Position numbers and translations under genes: made by a program. The notes beneath the pieces are model-generated. The model did not search any database. It was not told the DNA's origin and saw only the letters and a program-made list of their open reading frames with translations. From Datisca glomerata (lineage: Eukaryota > Streptophyta > Magnoliopsida > Cucurbitales > Datiscaceae), in assembly GCA_003255025.1 (NCBI GenBank), contig QANY01005060.1, positions 124,001 through 188,000 on the forward strand: DNA of 64,000 bases, written 5' to 3'. Below are positions 12,001 to 24,741 of the stretch, one piece after another; position 1 is the stretch's first letter; the number at the start of each line of letters is the position of its first letter.

Positions 12001-13177
12001 TTAAAACAAGGAATTGTTTCATCTTTAAAAAATATGCATTTAATGAAAATAAATTATATAAATAATTATAGGAAAAATATTTAGAAATAATTATTTTTAT
12101 TAATTACATAAGTACTTATAGAAATAAAATAGACCAATAAATGAAAATAATAACATAATTCATATTATTCCTATTTTGTCATATGACATATCTCATGTAT
12201 ATAACAGCCTTTTATGGATTTTGTGTCATAAATGAAAGTGTTATAGCTATTTTTTTATATTATTAGTGTTAATCAAATTTTTATATATATTTCATGTATA
12301 TATTTTTTGTCTTACCAATTTTCAGTATTATTGGTCTCACAATTTTGTTTTATTTAGATAATAAAATCGAAAGGATTTTTTTTAATTTGTTAAAGAACAA
12401 CTGCGTTAGATTTTTAAAAATCTAAAGATTATTTATAGATGATACATGATTATTTTTAGTCATTTATTTACTATATAATAAATATATAAATATTATCTTA
12501 ATTTAGTTATTAACTTAATTTTTTTAAATAATTAAAAAAATTATAACAACCTGTTAGAATGATTAAATATTATAATTTCTGAAATCAAATTACAATCAGA
12601 GTCTAATGAGAACGAAATCAGACTCTATAATTCCACTAGCCTAATTAGAAGTCAAAGCCCGGTCGATTGCAAGATTAAGCGCCAACCACTCTCCATGGAC
12701 TGGAGACCATGCACTGACCCGAGACCATGCAGGGTTCGAATCTTGCCCCTCGATGTCCCTTTGCAAAATGTTACGTAACTACACATATTTTGTTTTTCTT
12801 CTAAAGGAGAGGTAGCCAGTAGGGAACATTGCCACTACTGCTAGCGCACCACCACAGTTATGTGAGGCTGAAGCTCAGAGTATTGAATGAAGGATAATGA
12901 AATATAAATATATAACCTCTGCAAATACTAGTGGTGAGATTTTGAAACTTTTGAACTTTACTAAAGAAATCAAACCCTTTTAACACACAAGACCACCTTT
13001 GGCGGCCTATAATTAAACATATTTACATAGTTTGAATAGTCAGAATCTTTTTAGAGGAAAAAAACTTTAAAAAAAAGTCTCATGGGATTATCACTCGAAC
13101 TGCAGGCAAGTTTACAGCATACTAGGCTTCTAGCTACCGGTACTATTTTTGCCGGTGGCCCACGTTCCTTACATTGG
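9069..13177. other. AT-rich intergenic DNA without a recognised gene
   Basis: I find no gene in these 4 kb. Around 10130-10260 and 10690-10990 there are scattered short motifs such as CGTCGCTAAAGG, GCAACGAAGTC and GACAACGAAGTCC. They resemble the subterminal repeats of plant CACTA-type elements, but I cannot find matching termini. At 12715-12765 a GGTTCGAATC box resembles a tRNA B box; see the rejected list. Confidence 0.4.
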
Positions 13178-13414
13178 CTAGCTGAGATTATCCAGTACTG
13201 CTGTGATGGGTTCCCTTTTTGATGTACCACATTTTCTTTGAATCACACTATGTAATATGTCATTTTCTTGCATATGCAAGTTTCTTTTTTTGCTAGTTCT
13301 TGTAAGCCTCTGTTTTCGTCTCTCTTTTCTCTGTTTGGTAATACTTGAAACCATAATCGCTTCAACTCTTGCTATCACCTCCCCTTTTGGCACGTCTGAG
13401 TCTATAGTTTTCAT
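13178..13414 (-). CDS. Unassigned small basic open frame
   Basis: This is a 78-codon minus-strand frame that is unusually free of the low-complexity bias seen around it. It is rich in Lys and Arg in the middle (TKQRKERRKQRLTRTSKKR). I do not recognise it. It could be an exon or a gene fragment carried by a transposon, or chance. No splice partners, promoter or homologous neighbours are evident. Confidence 0.15.
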   Translation of the reverse strand: MKTIDSDVPKGEVIARVEAIMVSSITKQRKERRKQRLTRTSKKRNLHMQENDILHSVIQRKCGTSKREPITAVLDNLS

Positions 13415-14134
13415 TTTGCAATGAGCTTGTTTAGTCTATTTTCTACTGGTTTCGAAATTTTCAGACCTGTCTGTGAAAAAAAATGGTGACCCACTTACTG
13501 ATTTCATTTCCCAGTTGGAGGGTTCCAAAAAAATATTTCTTTTGTTCATAACTGTTTGGAGAAAACAATGTTTGTGTGCAAAGGAAACTCGAAGCTTAAG
13601 CCTCATTTGGCATTCAATATTAGGGTCGGATTGTATTATACTGTACTGGTACTAGATTAAATTACATCATATAGTGTTTGTTGCTTTATTAGTTACAAAT
13701 CTGTGTTACTTTTACCCTGTTTAAACTGCAGGAGAGATGTTCGACAAATTGCCTGATTCAAATTCTTCCAGTGTACTAGTCCTGGTTATGTTTTTCCATT
13801 GATGATAAAGAATGGCATGGATTTTCTTTCTAATCAAATTATGATTTAAAAACAAAGGTAATATTCACGAGAAGTACTGGCAAAATTGTCAGCAATATTT
13901 TTTTCTGTTTAGAAATTTATTTTACTGAGGGAGTTTCAGATTCATGCAGACTTTAGTCCGTGTTGTGGGCCTTTCAAAATCCTAATAAACAACAAAAGGT
14001 TAAGGAAGTTGAGAGTGACAACTGGAGGAGGATGAAGGAACAAAGATAGCAATCATTAAATCATTTAAACGGACCAACCCAGTGGCCATAATACATCCAT
14101 ATTCAGTCTCATCAGCACACCAAACCTAAAACCC
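13415..14134. other. Intergenic DNA, nothing recognised
   Basis: This is AT-rich non-coding sequence up to the target duplication of copia element 2. The only longer frame (13473-13655) shows no domain. Confidence 0.4.
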
Positions 14135-14139
14135 AATGA
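14135..14139. repeat. Target site duplication AATGA (left)
   Basis: AATGA directly precedes the TG of the left LTR of copia element 2 and recurs at 26551-26555 directly after the right LTR. A perfect five-base duplication 12.4 kb apart shows that both LTRs belong to one insertion. Confidence 0.88.
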
Positions 14140-14364
14140 TGAAAGTGAAGATGTTGAAGCGGTAAGTAATATGACAGTAGAAGAATGAGGAAGGAGAAGC
14201 AAGATGAGAAAATAGAAGTGATTCTCATTCACCAACCCGAAGCACATAGATACAATACTTATACTCAGAAAACTAACATTAGCTAACTAACCAAATATAA
14301 CTACCAACTAACAAAATATACAGACGTATATTATTCTGATATAGCTTCAGTATATCATTTATCA
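14140..14364 (-). repeat. 3' LTR of copia element 2
   Basis: This 225 bp LTR begins TGAAAGTGAAGATGTTGAAG and ends ATCA. It matches 26354-26550 but carries an extra stretch of about 20 bp near 14161-14180 and several substitutions. Confidence 0.9.
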
Positions 14365-14373
14365 TCCCCCCTC
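14365..14373 (-). other. Polypurine tract of copia element 2
   Basis: The minus-strand sequence reads GAGGGGGGA directly before the LTR start TGATAAATG. Confidence 0.8.
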
Positions 14374-14568
14374 AAACTTATGCATCATTTTGAACTTGAG
14401 TAAATAAAATTGAGTTGAATGCAAAACTTTGATGAATTAACGTGCAAGTTGGTGAGAAGAACTAATGAAGCTAACAACCACATCTTTCCTTACAACCCTT
14501 TCTCTTACAAAGTGATAATAAATCTTTATGTGTTTTGTCCTGGCATGAAAAGTTAGGTTTGAGGCAAG

Positions 14569-14850
14569 TCATATAGCAGAAGCATTGTCACACCATAAAA
14601 TATGAGGATCAAGAATAGAAATGTGTAACTCCTTAAGAAACTGTCTAAGCCAGCTCAATTCAGCTGCAGCATTAGCAAGAGACCTATACTCTTCTTTTAT
14701 AGTGGACCTAACCATTGTTGGTTGCTTCTTGGCAAACCAAGAAATAGGATTAGACCCTAAAAATACCATAAAACCAGATGTTGACCTCATGTCAGCAGCG
14801 TCCCCAGCTCAATCTGCATCACAGAATGCATTAAGAGACAAAAGTCCTTT
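14569..14850 (-). pseudogene. Copia 2 RNase H domain remnant
   Basis: The frame at 14569-14790 encodes the C-terminal copia RNase H with STSGFMVFLGSNPISWFAKK and the catalytic-region segment KEEYRSLANAAAELSWLRQF. The WCDNASAI motif follows. The upstream end meets a stop, so it is no longer joined to the reverse transcriptase. Confidence 0.85.
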
Positions 14851-15880
14851 CTGAAGCAGAATACCTTGAGTTGAAGTACCCTTATGATATCTGAGAATAA
14901 GTTTTACTGCTGCAAAATGGATAACAGAAGGTTTATGCATAAACTGACAAACTTTGTTAACAACAAATGTGAATGTCATGTCTGGTGAATGTTAGGTACT
15001 ACAATCCTCTAACTAAGCTTGAGAATAGGATCTGACATATGTAATGCTTGAGAATCATAGAAAACTGTCTTAGGTGAGATAGAAGTTTTACAAGGTTTAG
15101 CTGTAACTAAACCAGCCTTAGTGAGTTAGTATTGTACATATTTCTATTGATGAAGAAAAATTCCCTTTGATGGTTGAGATACTTGCAACCCAAGAAAATA
15201 CTTAATTGCACCTAGATCAGTAATCTCAAACTCATTCTCGAGCTACTGAATCAAAGACTGAATGAAGCCAAAATTGCTGTCTGTTAATACTATGTCATCA
15301 ACATAAAGAAGCAAATATGTAACAGAAGTGCATATAAACAAGGAAGAGTCTATTGTAGAACCAACAAAGCCAATGGTATGAATAAAGGATGTGAATCGCT
15401 CAAACCAGGCTCGAGGAGCCTGTTTAAGACCATATAGGGATTTGTGCAGTTTGCAGACATGATTTGGAAAATTGGGATGTACAAAACCTTGAGGTTGTGA
15501 CATATATATTTCTTCTTGGAGATAACCATGCATAAAAACATTCTTGTAAAGACCAATTGAATTGAGCAACTAAAGAAAGAAGCAACCTGACAGTAGTGGA
15601 CTTAACAACTGGGCTGAAGGTTTTAGAATAGTCAAACCCAGGCTGTTGGTGAAAGCCTTTGGCAACAAGCCTAGTTTTTTATCTTGCAATTGTTCCATCA
15701 GGTTTGTATTTCAATTTGTAAACCCATTTGCATCCAATAATGTTCTAATTAGGTGGGGGAGGTGCTAAGGTCCATGTTCCTTGTGTTTGGAGAGCTTCAA
15801 ACTCCTCTTGCATAACCTATCTCCATTTCTCAGATTTAGCTGCTGAAGAGTAGGATGTTGGTTCACAATCTGTCTGAAAT
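14851..15880 (-). pseudogene. Copia 2 reverse transcriptase remnant
   Basis: The open piece at 15243-15569 holds the conserved [38 protein letters not shown] and LLLYVDDIVLT segments. The catalytic YVDD is intact in this element. Flanking parts of the domain at 14851-15242 and 15570-15880 are recognisable but lie in other frames and contain stops. Confidence 0.87.
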
Positions 15881-15883
15881 AGG

Positions 15884-16350
15884 CTAAGATATTGTTGAAT
15901 AGGACTTCTTCTTAATGATACCAGCTTTTGACCTAGTTGTCATAGTATGAGTATTACCTGCAGTATGAGAAGAAGAAATAATAGTTGTATGTAATGGACT
16001 GTTATTGACAGGTTGTGATGTTGTGGGTAGAGCATGTGGATTTATCTGATAATTAGGAGGAAAAGGCAAGTCAATGGAAATATAAGAAATATGTATGATA
16101 GGATTTGGTTTAGTACTTGAATCAGAGGAATTATTAGGAGCCAAATGGCTTATAATGGGACTTAAACCAGAAGAATTATCAGAAGATAGTTGCATATCAG
16201 TTGAGGTATTAGAATTAACTTGACAGAAAACATTCAGAGGACTATTACTTGTGGAATTCTAAGTGGAAAACATAAAAGGTATAATAGTAGATTTTTGAAA
16301 CTGAGTGATTCTAGAGGAAGAAGGAATAGTCTTAGTAGAACATGTTGAGA
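15884..16350 (-). pseudogene. Copia 2 linker between integrase and reverse transcriptase
   Basis: A Ser, Pro, Asn and Thr rich frame (15884-16195) lies between the integrase and the reverse transcriptase and ends in a TMTTRSKAGI-type motif. That motif is typical of the segment just before the copia reverse transcriptase. Confidence 0.7.
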
Positions 16351-17540
16351 ATGAAAAAGTTAGCTCATCATAAATGACATGTCTAGAGGTGATAAGCTTT
16401 TGAGTAGAGATTTATAGCACATAAAACATTTAGAATGAAGTGAGCAACCTATGAAAAAATGTTGAATTGACCTAGGTTGAAACTTATTTGAGTTATAAGG
16501 TCTAAGTAAGGGGTAGCAAGCAAAATCAAATACTTTTAAAACAGTATAATAAGGAAAATAACCAAAAAGAGCTTCAAAGGGATTATTATTATTTAGAACA
16601 GATGTAGGCATTCTGTTAATAAGAAAAGTAGCAGCAACAAAGGCATAGAACCAGAAACTAAGGGGTGATGAGCAGTTGTATATAAGAGCTAAGGTTGTTT
16701 CTATGATGTGTCTATTTTTTTCTTTCAACAGTACCATTCTGCTGTGGGGTGTAAGGATGAGACAATTGATGAAAAATACCATTCTCAGTAAGGTAAGCAT
16801 CGAATGCTTCTTTCCCTCCATCTAATCTGAGGACTTTATTTCTTTTAGAAAGAAAATTATGTATAGAAGGGAAGAATTTCTGACACATAATAGAAACTTC
16901 ATACTTTTGAGTCATAAAAAAATCCATGTATATTTGGAATAGTCATCAATAAAGAAAACATAGTATATGAACCCATTTATAGAAGTAACAGTGGTTGGAC
17001 CCCATACATCACTATGAAGAATATCTAAAGGATAGAAAGAAACAGAGCTAGACAAAGAAAAAGACAGTTTAGACATCTTGCCTTTGATTCAACTAGTACA
17101 AATACAAGAATCAAGACTTGAATTACATGATATGCCTACTTTATTAAGTATCAATTGTGATATAATATTTGAAGGATACCCTAAACGACTGTGCTAAAGA
17201 ATGTTGGATAACATGCTTCCAAGAAGAGCTACAACTTTAGTTCTAGTAGATAAGTTGGATTGGAGAGTGCTTGGGATAGGATAGAGACCATTTTCACTTG
17301 GCCCCTAGAATAATACTTGTCCTGACATTTTGTCCTGAATAAGAAAGTAATCAACGTCAAAGGTAAATGTGCAATGATTATCAAGACAGAACTTATGAAC
17401 TGATAAAAGATTGGTTGTATTTTGAGGAACACAAAGAATCTGTTTTAAAAGATTGGTAAGGAATGACTTTTTGAAGGATCAAACTGGTTTGTAGGGTTAC
17501 TAGATTAAGTATTTGGACTAAATTGGGTCTGTTGGTTAAA
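16351..17540 (-). pseudogene. Copia 2 integrase and GAG-pre-integrase remnant
   Basis: Two overlapping frames (16712-16927 and 16360-16821) carry the copia integrase core. LRLDGGKEAF and GIFHQLSHPYTPQQNGTVERKK provide the second acidic residue and the glutamate, followed by FINRMPTSVLNNNNPFEALF. Towards 17540 the N-terminal pre-integrase part is present (VPQNTTNLLSVHKF-type, in broken frames). The sequence ends at the Athila LTR at 17552. Confidence 0.85.
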
Positions 17541-17551
17541 CTGGGTCTGTT

Positions 17552-17865
17552 TGACTTTCCTGAAATAACTTCCAAAATAGACTGGAAGTATTTCAAATTT
17601 AAACAAAATCAAAATCTGATGTGTCGTTCTTTTCAATTTGTAGGCAGCAAACAAGTCTTGCCCACGATTAATGCACCAACAAAGTGGCAGAATTCCTTTA
17701 TAACCCAGCATCAACAAAATTCAATCTTTTAGTTTTATCTTTGCTTCTTTCCTGTCTCAGAACCATAAAATGAAAATTAAGTAAGATTCTCCCAATAAAC
17801 ATGATTAGCTAGAGTAATTACTAAAGAAATAGTAATAAAAGAAATATATAATTTACGAACTATCA
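17552..17865 (-). repeat. 3' LTR of the Athila element, truncated
   Basis: This aligns with about 25699-26021, the end of the right LTR, and ends in the same ACTATCA. The remaining 950 bp or so of the LTR (equivalent to 24742-25698) is absent here. Copia integrase-side sequence starts immediately to the left. Confidence 0.88.
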
Positions 17866-19440
17866 AACTCCTCCGTACTTATAACATGCTTTCCCTCAAG
17901 CATGAACGCAAAAATTTAACCTCCAAAATTATTTATACCCCGACTATCAGTCTCAATTCTGATTTATTCAACCATAGAAATTCCAACCTCACAGCAAATA
18001 GAAAACTAGCAAATCCAAAAGCATTTTTCAAAAGTTTACAACTTTGGCCAAACACTTCTTGAGACTCTTTCTCAATTTTAAATGAATATGTACCATTTTT
18101 ATTTCAACACACAATGTATAGCCAAATATTATTAAACCAATTCATAATAGAACAGTCACTCAAAACCTGCCAATAACTGAAACATTCCTTAATAAAATCA
18201 AACCAAGCACCAAGAACCTATTTCAGCAATATTTTTCTTCTTCTTCTTTTTTTCTCAGATGTCATTCAACTTTTTCCGAATGAATGCACTGAGGGAGCAC
18301 ACCTCCATGCACACAACTTAGTTGATTAAATCACACTCTCAAATGGCTACTAGCTCCACTCATGATTGACTAAATATTGGCTTATGTTCGAGTCAATTTG
18401 AGTCCAATTAAGGAGCAAACTCTCCCATCAGCGGTCTTTTCCATTCACAAAGCTCAATATTACGACTTTGCTTAAGGGGAACAAGTGTCGTGCCACTTGA
18501 ACCGACCATTGAAGGTGAGCCAACAACTGGCAATCAGCGGAGTGAAAATTATTCATTTATTTATTATTATTTTTATTATTTTGGTTCTTGTCATCACACA
18601 AAAATTCAATTCATGCAATCAAATTACGGCAAGTCTCAAGTTATGTTCTAATTGTAGAATGATTATGCCAATTAAGCACCAACAATTTATGTTAATCTTC
18701 TTTAGTTAAGGCTTATTTTGTTTGAATTTAAGAGATTTCTAAAGAAGAGTCCAACCAAAATTGTAAACTAAGGAAAATACATTTTAGCTAAGCTATTTGA
18801 ATATTTGCTGCAAGATTGATACTTCTATAATTGAATAACAACATAATTAATTAACAAACTAATTTATTCTAAGGTGAATCCTAAATCAGCAAGTTAAAGA
18901 GCAAAACAGATGAAATTAAGGAAAATAGCAAGCTATAAGGAAGGAAAAACTATAAAAACAGCAAACTAAAGCTAAGAAACATACACAAATTAATTAAAGT
19001 GTTCATGCCCCCATACTTAGTCCAAACTTTATCCTCAAAGTTAAAAGCAATAAAAGTAAGAAAGGCAAAGTAACAAAATGGGAAGTGAAAGTGAAACTCC
19101 CCTACTGCCATCGTGGAACACGAAGGACGCATAATTCCTCACATATGGCTTCGATGTTCCAATCCATGCAGTCCATTTGACACTTAGTATTTTTTTTATA
19201 ACTGACACTAAAAAAATGAGACTGTAAAAAAACTCCATGGGACCTACAAAAAGTCAAAATAACTGAATTAGAGAAAACTTAAATTAAAGGTTGAAAATGA
19301 CAAAATTAAATCAAAAAAGAAAAAGAAAAAGAAAATGACTAAAATTAAATGCAAAAAACTGAATAGAATAAAATTGAATTAGGCGTGGGCACACCTAAAT
19401 TGGGTTGCCTCCCAATTAACGCTCTTAATCAATGTCTTAG
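17866..19440 (-). other. Athila 3' non-coding region and polypurine tract
   Basis: On the minus strand GTACGGAGGAGTT precedes the LTR start TGATAGTTCG and probably serves as the polypurine tract. The remaining 1.5 kb has no open frame of interest. Intact Athila elements often carry an envelope-like gene in this position; none is recognisable here. Confidence 0.65.
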
Positions 19441-20600
19441 GCTAGACATTGTCTTTTCTTTCAATCTTGCTCAGTGACCTTTTCCAGTCGCATTTCATCA
19501 CCAACTTGCACCTAGAAATTCTCATAAAATGGTTTCAACCTCTGGGCATTAACTTTGAAAATCTTGTTAGTCTTCAAACTTTGTATTTCGACACCACCAT
19601 GAGAATAAACATTAGTAACAATAAAAGGACCTATCCACTTAGACTTTAATTTTGCAGGAAACAATTTCAAACGTGAATGAAAAAGTAAAACTTTTTGTCC
19701 AATAGAAAATTACTTTCTAGAAATTATAGAATCATGGAGGGCCTTAGTCTTTTCTTTATAAATTCTGGAATTATCATATGCATCCCTTCTAATTTCTTCC
19801 AGCTCTTAGATATTTAACTTTCTCTTTTCACCAGCCTTATCTAAGCTCAAGTTGCACTGCTTTACTGTCTAGTAGGCTTTATGTTCCATCTCAACTGGTA
19901 GATGGCAAGGTTTGCCAAATACTAATTGATATGGGGACATACCAATGGGCGTCTTATATGCTATCTTGTATGTCCATAACGTGTCATCCAAATATGCACT
20001 CCAATCCTTTCTATTTGGATTTACAGTCTTTTCCAAAATAGATTTTACCTCCCTATCAGACACTTCTGCTTGACCATTTGTCTGAAGGTGGTAGGCTGTT
20101 GAAGTACGATGTGTAACATTATACTTTCTGAAGAGAGTCTCCACCAATTTGTTACAGAAGTGTGTTCCTCTGTCGCCCATCATTGCTCGAGGCACTTCAA
20201 ACCTATTAAAAATATGAGAAATGACCAAATCAATAACGGTTTTAGTTGTGTTAGTCCGAGTAGCCTTGGCTTCAATCCATTTTGACACGTAGTCAACAAT
20301 AAGAAAAATATAGACATTACCGAAAGGAGATGGAAAAGGCTCCATAAAGTCAATGCCCCATACATCGAAGATTTCACATATTAGAATTGGATTAAGTGGC
20401 ATTTGATCTCTAGGTCCTAAGCCACCAGTTCTTTGACATATAGCACATGACTTGCAAAACATATAAGAATCATAAAATAAACTAGGCCAAAACAGTCCAT
20501 ATTCTAAAACTTTCCTAGCTGTTCTTCTAGGTCCAAAATGTCCACCACTTGCATATGAATGACAAAATTGTAAAATAGAATCAAACTCATTGTCAGGTAT
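19441..20600 (-). pseudogene. Athila integrase remnant
   Basis: The frame at 19869-20462 has the zinc-binding end ([12 protein letters not shown]) and then the catalytic core. [10 protein letters not shown] carries the first aspartate, [12 protein letters not shown] the second, and [16 protein letters not shown] the glutamate. The usual SDGGTHF reads GDRGTHF. The C-terminal part, including the segment resembling [18 protein letters not shown], follows at about 19480-19700 after a stop at the end of the core. The enzyme would insert element DNA into the genome. Confidence 0.88.
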
Positions 20601-20633
20601 ACATCTTCTAATAATCTGATCAGCAGAATGTTT

Positions 20634-21290
20634 CTATAAATAAGGATCATCCCACACATAATGACAAACTTCCCTCTTAATTTTTTCTTTTGCTGCTCTA
20701 GTCAATTCACTTGGTAAAGTTCCAATAACTAAATAGTTGACAATGTCAGCATACCAAGGGGCTGAAATACTTACAGAAAAGAGGTGTTCATCCGAAAATT
20801 CATCTTTCAATGTAGTTGGAGGATCACTTAATGGTAAATGACTCAAGTGATCAGCAACCAAATCTTCTAAGCCTTTTTTGTCTCGTATCTCCAGATCAAA
20901 TTCTTGTAACAAATGCATCCACCTTATCAGCCTTGTCTTTGCATATCGAATTAAATACCACAAAGCTGCATGATCAGAATAGACAATCACTTTAGTACCA
21001 AGCAAATAAGAATGAAATTTTTCTAAAGCAAAAACAATAGCTAAAAGCTCTTTTTCTATTGTCGAATAGTTGCATCGAGCATTATCAAGTGTCCTTGAGG
21101 CATATTAAATGATATGTGGACTCTTTCCTATATGCTGTCCTAAAATAGCACCCACGGATTGATTGCTGGCGTCGCACATGATCTCAAAAGGGAGTTCCCA
21201 ATTCGGTGGTTGAATTATTGGGACTGTCACCAACATCTCCTTCAATATATCAAATGCCTTCTTACAATCTTTATTAAATTCAAATGTCAC
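20634..21290 (-). pseudogene. Athila RNase H remnant
   Basis: Two frames, 21105-21290 (LPFEIMCDASNQSVGAILGQ) and 20634-21005 ([14 protein letters not shown], then ADHLSHL), form the gypsy RNase H domain. A stop and frame change lie between them. Confidence 0.87.
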
Positions 21291-22240
21291 TTCTTTTGCA
21301 GTAATCTACATAAGGGTTGAGGGTTTTGGAGAAACCTTTTATGAATTGTCGGTAGAAACCTACATGACCAAGAAAGGAAAGAACTTCCTGCACACTTACG
21401 GGGCAAGGTAAAGACTTAATCACATCAATTTTAGTCTTATCAACCTCGATACCCTTAGAAGATACTATATGTCCTAGAATTAGACCTTGATCCACCATAA
21501 AATGACACTTTTCATAATTTAACACTAAATTGCATTCTTTGCATCTTTCAAGCACCTTAGCTAAATTAATTAAGCAAGCACCAAAAGAGTGACCATATAT
21601 AGTAAAATCATTCAGGAATACTTCTATGATATTTTTCACATATTTAGAAAAGATACTTACCATACACCTTTGGAAAGTTGAGGGTGCGTTGCAAAGGTCG
21701 AATAGCATTCGTCTGTAAGACAACAATAGTGAGTTTTACCAGCTAATCTTTCGAGCATTTGATCGATGAAAGAAAGCGGAAAATGGTCTTTCCTAGTTGA
21801 AGCATTCAACTTCCTATAATCAATACAAACTCTCCAATCATTTTGAACTCGAGTGGGGACGAACTCACCAGCATCATTTTCAACAATAATGATACCCGTT
21901 TTCTTAGGTACCACCTGAACTAGACTTACCCACTTACTGTCGGTGATAGGATAGATCATACATGCATCTAATAACTTCAATATCTCTTTTTTTACCACTT
22001 CTATCATTGGTGGGTTCAGTAAACGTTGTGCCCCCTAGTCTGCTTACTTTTTTCATCCAAATGAATTCTATGCATGCATATAGATGGACTGATACCTTTG
22101 ATATCAACAATAGTCCACCCAATGGCTTCTTTATGCTCCTTAAGTATACGAATAAGCTCATCTTCTTCCAATTCAGTCAGCTTGTTAGCAATTATCAAAG
22201 GAAGAGTTTTCTCATCACCCAAATAGGCATACTTTAGGTG
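21280..22240 (-). pseudogene. Athila reverse transcriptase remnant
   Basis: The frame at 21657-22007 carries VQNDWRVCIDYRKLNASTRK and FIDQMLERLAGK. The frame at 21280-21726 carries FDLCNAPSTFQRCM, then FLNDFTIYG where FMDDF is expected, so the catalytic aspartate pair is damaged, and SFLGHVGFYRQFIKGFSK. A frameshift separates the two frames. Confidence 0.88.
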
Positions 22241-23164
22241 ATTTGGCAACGCTTTTAATTTCAATTTAGGTGCCTGCGCAATAGAAGGGTATAGTTTAGT
22301 TTGATTTCTGCTTAAATCAAGAATAACATTGTTGTTTCTTACTGGTTTAAGAGCATCTAACTCATTGACAACTTCTTGCAGCTTATCGCTAACCGCAATA
22401 TCATGTAAAGAATTTTCCAACCCATCACAAGTAATATTCTCACATAATGCAACCATTAATTCATCATTATTGTTTAGCTCAAAAGTTTGTTGAGTCAAGG
22501 GATTAATTACATCTATTCCACACACAGTTGACACATCTGTTGGGTATTTCATGGCATTATAAATATTAAATTTACCTCATACACATCAAGTTTTATCTTA
22601 ACTGTGCTAAGGAAAGGTCTAGCTAGTAAAATTTCATATGATTTAGAAGAGTTATCATCTTCCATATCAAGAACAAGGAAATCTGCAGGGAAAATCAAAC
22701 CATTGACCTAGACCAAAATGTCCTCTAGCACTCCCTCACTATAGACCTATCGGCTAATTGCAAAATAATCTCGTTTCTTTAAGAGGACCATCATTTAATG
22801 ATGAATATATTAATAATGGCATAACATTTATCGATGCACCCAAATCACACATTGCTCTTTTAATTCCTAAATTACCGATGGTGCAAGAGATAGAAAATAT
22901 ACCTTCGTCTTCGCATTTAGTGAGAAATTTTCTTTGAAGGACAGCATAAACATTTTCCCCCATACTTATCTTTTCATACCCAAAAATTTTCTTTTCATTT
23001 ATGCACAACTCTTTCAAAAATTTCGTATAACGAGGCATTTTCTTTATAGCATCGAGTAAGGGGATATTTACCTCAACTTTGCGGAATACATCTAAGATTT
23101 CTTTGTCTTCCTTTTCTTTCTTATTTTTAGCTAACCTTTCTGGAAATGGAGGTCTAATCACCAT
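22016..23164 (-). pseudogene. Athila protease and linker remnant
   Basis: The frame at 22754-23164 begins near PPFPERLAKNKKE and contains the protease-region segment CDLGASINVMPL that is typical of Athila. After a break, the frame at 22016-22552 continues through the spacer that leads to the reverse transcriptase (LKYAYLGDEKTLPLIIA, HKEAIGWTIVDIKGISP). Confidence 0.83.
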
Positions 23165-23177
23165 TTTTTCTGGTTGG

Positions 23178-24682
23178 TCATATTTGAGCTCTTTTATCCT
23201 GACCTGAATGTTGGGGTTGAACCGAAATTTCTATTTGTGATTCTGTCTTACGCCCATGCCCACGGCTTGTTTCACGACCAGTGCCTAGTAGCTCTTTTCC
23301 ACTTTTTAAGGTAATTGCACTTGCATTTTGCTTCGGGTTTACCTTCGTTTGGGATGGTAATTTCCCTTGAGATTTTAGCTTACCCACAGATGTTGCTAAT
23401 TGGCACATCTGATTTTCCAGGTTTTGAATGCTTCCCTTCGTTTCTTGTTGAAATTGTAAAGTATTGTTAACAAGTGCTTTCAAAATTTCTTCAAGTGATA
23501 TACCTTGCTTGGATGAAGATGGCTGCTGTTGTGGTGGTCTATACTAATTTTGTTGAGATTTTTGTAGCCTCTGTCCATAACTGAAATTTGGACGGTCTCT
23601 CCATCTAGGGTATTATGTGTTCAAATAACGGTCATATCTCTTTTGTGGAGGCCCTGAAAAATTTCCTATGACATTAACTTGCTGCGAATTATCTTCATAA
23701 AGTGTCAGGCACACATCCGTTGGATGATTCGATTGAGCGCAAATCCCATAAACTTTAGCTTGTTGAGAATTCCCTTCAACGTAATTTTTGAACATAGTAG
23801 TCAGTTACGAATTTTGAGATTCAAGGGTGGAAGATCTTACCTCATCGGTTCTTCTTGAAGGTTCTTGATTTTCATACTGCCTTGAGGTACCAGCCATGGT
23901 GTCAATAGCTGTCTAGCTTCTTTAGGAGTTTCGTGAAAAGGGCACCTCCAATTGTTGCATATATCATCTTCCTTTCTATTTCCAAAAGTCCATTATAAAA
24001 GTGCTCAATGAGGGTTGTTTCTGACATTTTATGTTGTGAGAAATTTGCAGAAAGGCTTTTAAACATTTCCCAATAATCGTATAGAGTTTTGGATGCCTTT
24101 TTCCTGACCCCCTATGATTTCTTTCTTGATCTTGATTGCTGTAGACGAAGGAAAGAATTTCTCTAAGAATAACCGCACCATTTCTGTCCAAGAATTGATA
24201 GAACCTGGGGCCAAATCAAACAACCAATCTTTAGCATAATCTTCTAATGAAAAATGAAAAACATGTAATTTAACATTATCTTCAGTTACTTCCTCTGGTT
24301 TCATGCTAGCACAAACTACATGAAAGGCTTTAAGATTCTTGTGAGGATTTTCATTCCCTCTCCCATGAAACTTGGGCAGCAACTAAATCAGGCCTGATCT
24401 GAGCTCAAAATTCACCGTTAAATTAGGATAAGAGATGCAAATAGGGGATTGATCCACTAGAGGGGCTGTAATGTCCCTCATTGCTGCTCTCTGTTCAGGC
24501 ATATCAACTTGTTCTAAATCTAAATCGCTAGAGGATTCAGATAATTTGTTGGTTGTCTCTTCTTCGGTGCTTTGTGAAATACCCGCTAAGTATTGCTTTC
24601 TGAGTTTTGCCTCTTTTCTCAATCTTTTTGCGGTCTTCTCAATTTTAAAATCGTACTACTGTTCTCCTGCACGATTGGACAT
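23178..24682 (-). pseudogene. Athila gag remnant
   Basis: The start codon at 24682 reads MSNRAGEQ and then meets a stop; an open stretch follows (24383-24622). The capsid-type gag core lies at 24059-24382 (KFHGRGNENPHKNLKAF, WLFDLAPGSINSW). The C-terminal part is in several short frames down to 23178. It is multiply interrupted and would have formed the particle. Confidence 0.82.
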
Positions 24683-24718
24683 GGTCATCAAAAGAATAAA
24701 AATCAATTAGTAACTGTT

Positions 24719-24736
24719 TCCCCAGCAACGGTGCCA
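24719..24736 (-). other. Primer binding site of the Athila element
   Basis: The plus strand reads TCCCCAGCAACGGTGCCA, very close to the 3' end of aspartate tRNA, so the minus strand offers TGGCACCGTTGCTGGGGA to prime with. It lies five bases from the 5' LTR. Two bases differ from the canonical CCCCGGCAACGGCGCCA. Confidence 0.88.
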
Positions 24737-24741
24737 AAATT

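Noticed and set aside
12660..12770. Possible tRNA-derived SINE
   Set aside because: GGGTTCGAATCTTGCCCC looks like a B box, but I see no matching A box at the right distance, no poly-A or repeat tail and no flanking duplication.
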